This document shows positions 6,709-8,536 of a stretch of 8,536 nt of DNA, piece after piece. The stretch comes from an uncultured Nitrososphaerota archaeon (GTDB taxonomy: Bacteria > Bacillota > Clostridia > Oscillospirales > Ruminococcaceae): positions 1-8,536 of the forward strand of contig CAKXAF010000104.1 in NCBI GenBank assembly GCA_934869045.1, written 5' to 3'. The translations under genes and the position numbers were made by a program. The notes under the pieces are model-generated. The model did no database searches and had not been told where the DNA came from. It worked only from the letters and a program-made list of their open reading frames with translations. Position 1 is the stretch's first letter; each line of letters starts with the position of its first letter.

Positions 6709-7581
6709 GTGCAAAAACAAACAGTTTCCGGAGAATACCGCCTGACCTACGCGCCATTCCGTTTTTTGGAGGACGCATCGGTGCAGCCCTTCTATCTTGC
6801 GGCGGACATCCCCGCGCCGGGGACCATTGAGGAGCTCCACTACCACGATGGTCTGGAGCTGGGGATCTGTGTGGAGGGTTCAGGGGTGTTCATCATCGAT
6901 GGCGAGCCGCTGACCTTTTCCGCGCCCTGCGCGACCATCCTCTACCCCCAGCAGTTTCACAAAGCCCGAAGCGGCTTGCTGCCCAGCCGCTGGTACTTCG
7001 CTACCTTCTGCCCGGAACTTCTGCTGCCGGATCTCGGCGCCAAGGCCAGCCACGAGCTGTTCTCCCCCAAAAGCGTCCCGCCGGAGCTGAGCCTTTTGGG
7101 ACCGGACACCGTTTCTTATCAGTTGGTTGCCCAGATCGTGGAAGAAATGCGCAGCCGCCCGCCGCTGTTTCTCGAATGTATCCGCGGGCTTCTGCAGGCC
7201 CTGGTGGTCACCCATAGCCGAATGCTGGACCAGTCGGAGAGCATTACCCGCCGGGATCGCAACCGGGTGGGGCCTGTGGTCAGCTACATCAGCCAGCATT
7301 TCCGGGAGGAGCTGACGATTCCGGACATCGCCGGGCAGTTTCGGGTCAGCGAAACCACTCTCCGCCGCTGGTTCTGGGAGGCCCTGCGCACCACGCCCTT
7401 GGACTACCTCCACAAGGTGCGCCTTTCCGCCGCCTGCTCCCTGCTCCGGGCCGGAGAACTGCCGGTGCTGGAAATCGCCATGGCGGTGGGGTACAATTCC
7501 CTCTCCAGCTTTCACCGGCAGTTCCAGCGGATTTACGGCTGTTCGCCCACAGAGTACATCCGCGGCGCCGCAGAGGGTTGA
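6709..7581 (+). CDS. AraC-family transcriptional regulator with N-terminal cupin domain
   Basis: Predicted one-component DNA-binding regulator of 290 residues from the GTG at 6709 (301 if the poorly supported ATG at 6676 were used). Residues about 35-95 form an AraC-type cupin, with HYHDGLELGICVEGSG (44-59) carrying the usual His-x-His and Glu that shape the effector pocket, and QQFHKA (91-96) closing it. Residues about 188-286 are the two-helix-turn-helix DNA-binding domain: the first HTH is near 202-225, the second near 252-275, ending with the family signature GYNSLSSFHRQFQRIYGCSP (261-280). It is transcribed divergently from the glycohydrolase-ribokinase operon, and its promoter overlaps a shared palindrome, so control of that operon and of itself is the natural inference. 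The ligand is probably a sugar or glycoside. Its last 49 bp overlap the end of the convergent nucleotidyltransferase gene. Confidence 0.9.
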   Translation: MQKQTVSGEYRLTYAPFRFLEDASVQPFYLAADIPAPGTIEELHYHDGLELGICVEGSGVFIIDGEPLTFSAPCATILYPQQFHKARSGLLPSRWYFATFCPELLLPDLGAKASHELFSPKSVPPELSLLGPDTVSYQLVAQIVEEMRSRPPLFLECIRGLLQALVVTHSRMLDQSESITRRDRNRVGPVVSYISQHFREELTIPDIAGQFRVSETTLRRWFWEALRTTPLDYLHKVRLSAACSLLRAGELPVLEIAMAVGYNSLSSFHRQFQRIYGCSPTEYIRGAAEG

Positions 7582-8228
7582 GAATCCCGCAGGCAGATCC
7601 GGCAGTAGCGAAGCAGCAGGGCAGTCCCCTCCTCCAAACTGGACGTTCCATCCCGGCAACAGCGGAGAACATCCCGGTCGATCCCGGCGCTTTGGGCGAG
7701 AAGAGCCTCCAACCGTCCCTCATAACTTCCGGTGCGCAGGAAATGACGGGCTGCTGCCAGAAATTTTGCCGTCTTCAGGGATGCGGCCAGAGCATCCCTG
7801 CCGGGAACGCCATAAATCTGCCGGTGACAGATTTCGTGCAGGAGATTCGCCGCCCCGACAGCCACGCTTTCCCGGACATCCGCCTCCGTGGGAAAGGGGA
7901 CCAGCCGGGACAGATCCCCAAAAAGAGGCTGGGTGTCGCAATACAGGCCAAAAAGATCAAATTTGGGCCAACTTTGCAGCTCCTCCAGCCCGCAGAGAAA
8001 CCCGCAGGGACGAGGAACGGACGGCATTTCCGCCAGCAGATCCCGATAACAGGCCAAATCGGAAAATTCCAGCCGATCCAGCACCAAAACCAGATCCAGA
8101 TCGCTGTCCGGGCCTTCCTCCTCCCGGCGGCGGCTGCCCTGCAGCCCCAGAAATCGGATCCGTCCGGCAAAAGCGGACTCCAGCAGGGGGGTAAACTGCT
8201 CCAGCCATCGTGCTGTTTCTTCTTTCAT
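7533..8228 (-). CDS. Nucleotidyltransferase-fold domain protein
   Basis: A 231-residue soluble protein with a DNA polymerase beta-like minimal nucleotidyltransferase domain at its N-terminus. The signature is LGLQGSRRRE (27-36), then SDLDLVLVLD (42-51), giving Gly31-Ser32 and the metal-binding pair Asp43/Asp45; Asp91 in FDLFGLY is a plausible third acidic residue. The C-terminal half (about 115-215) is predicted to be helical and could be a HEPN-like or substrate-binding helical bundle. Such proteins transfer a nucleotide to a small molecule, RNA or protein; the substrate here is unknown, and no aminoglycoside-resistance subfamily is recognised. The start at 8228 is set by AAAGGAGGA (8233-8241) just upstream; a longer frame to 8282 would lie inside the permease gene. 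It follows the permease gene by 11 nt and shares its operon. The last 16 codons lie antisense to the end of the AraC-family gene. Confidence 0.82.
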   Translation of the reverse strand: MKEETARWLEQFTPLLESAFAGRIRFLGLQGSRRREEEGPDSDLDLVLVLDRLEFSDLACYRDLLAEMPSVPRPCGFLCGLEELQSWPKFDLFGLYCDTQPLFGDLSRLVPFPTEADVRESVAVGAANLLHEICHRQIYGVPGRDALAASLKTAKFLAAARHFLRTGSYEGRLEALLAQSAGIDRDVLRCCRDGTSSLEEGTALLLRYCRICLRDSQPSAAPRMYSVGEQP

Positions 8229-8232
8229 AAAA

Positions 8233-8241
8233 TCCTCCTTT
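8233..8241 (-). promoter_or_regulatory. Strong ribosome binding site overlapping the permease stop codon
   Basis: On the minus strand AAAGGAGGA overlaps the TAA stop (8242-8240) of the upstream permease gene and lies four bases before the ATG at 8228. This arrangement sets the nucleotidyltransferase start and favours coupled translation. Confidence 0.8.
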
Positions 8242-8536
8242 AGGAACCAGTCGAACGATAGTGCCGCACTCCGAACCGCCAAAGAGCGTAGCAGGGAATC
8301 AAAAATACCAGGGATATCAGGGGGGCCAACGCGTGCCAGAGGCTGTCACTGCGGTTCAGCACAAAAAGCAGGGGATAGTACTGCACCAGTGCCAGCGGGA
8401 TCACGAAGGTATAAAATTTTAGCACAGTCCTCCCGTAGACAGAAAGAGGGTACGCGCCGAATTCCCGGCCGCCGTCGGTGAAAATGTTCAGGAACTCCAA
8501 CCCTTCCAGTGTGAAAAAGCTCAGAGAGGCGTACAC
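8240..8536 (-). CDS. ABC-2 type transporter permease (DUF990-like), C-terminal part; 5' end outside window
   Basis: Membrane subunit of an ABC exporter, of which only the last 99 codons are present; the frame is open to the window edge and the GTG there is probably internal. The segment GLEFLNIFTDGGREFGAYPLS followed by a membrane stretch (KFYTFVIPLALVQYYPLLFVL), a loop and a second membrane stretch (ALAPLISLVFLIPCYALW) ending in GVRHYRSTGS resembles the end of the DUF990/ABC2_membrane_6 family. In that family a cognate ATPase and usually a second permease lie upstream, which here would be beyond 8536. The substrate is unknown. The gene immediately precedes the nucleotidyltransferase gene, with the stop codon inside that gene's ribosome binding site. 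Confidence 0.82.
   Translation of the reverse strand: MYASLSFFTLEGLEFLNIFTDGGREFGAYPLSVYGRTVLKFYTFVIPLALVQYYPLLFVLNRSDSLWHALAPLISLVFLIPCYALWRFGVRHYRSTGS

Noticed and set aside
5910..6830. 306-codon open frame on the + strand across the glycohydrolase gene and promoter gap
   Set aside because: It is antisense to a clear family member for most of its length, crosses the divergent promoter region, and its composition is that of a shadow frame in GC-rich DNA.
7776..7800. Perfect 9-bp inverted repeat (CAGGGATGC and GCATCCCTG) with a 7-nt loop, considered as a terminator for the AraC-family gene
   Set aside because: It lies well inside the nucleotidyltransferase coding region, about 195 bp past the AraC stop, and has no T-run on either side; it is explained by coding sequence in GC-rich DNA.

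Overview
The window looks like chromosomal DNA from a GC-rich, Gram-positive anaerobe of the Clostridia, most plausibly an Oscillospiraceae/Ruminococcaceae-type gut bacterium. This is inferred from GC-rich coding sequence with strong AGGAGG-type ribosome binding sites, short operon spacings, a clostridial-type AsnB and RlmB, and an ABC-2 permease/nucleotidyltransferase pair of a kind I associate with Firmicutes. No rRNA, tRNA, CRISPR array, insertion sequence or phage gene was seen.

Left block (2-4170, + strand): the 3' half of an asparagine synthetase gene (asnB), a SpoU-family RlmB-type 2'-O-methyltransferase, and a 773-residue membrane protein, separated by only 27 and 26 nt and so probably one operon. 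The membrane protein is the most unusual item. It has the layout of a P1B-type (heavy-metal) P-type ATPase: four membrane segments, a loop, two segments, a large cytoplasmic P/N-like region, two segments. Every catalytic signature is eroded (CPC, DKTGT, TGD, GDGxND), and it carries a 220-residue Pro/Arg/Glu-rich N-terminal tail. It reads as a pseudo-ATPase.

Middle block (4300-7581): a strong bidirectional hairpin terminator separates the left operon from a convergent minus-strand operon. That operon encodes an ADP-ribosylglycohydrolase-family protein and a ribokinase-like PfkB kinase whose reading frames overlap by 4 nt (ATGA). Divergent to it is an AraC-family regulator with an N-terminal cupin. 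The short gap between the divergent genes holds a 20-bp interrupted palindrome containing an identical TATACT -10 hexamer on each strand, so two face-to-face promoters appear to share one operator-like element. The simplest reading is a small catabolic or salvage module: the hydrolase frees a ribosyl-type sugar, the kinase phosphorylates it, and the AraC protein controls both directions.

Right block (7533-8536, - strand): a minimal nucleotidyltransferase-fold protein lies 11 nt downstream of an ABC-2 (DUF990-like) permease gene that runs off the window. The nucleotidyltransferase gene overlaps the 3' end of the araC-type gene tail to tail by 49 bp.
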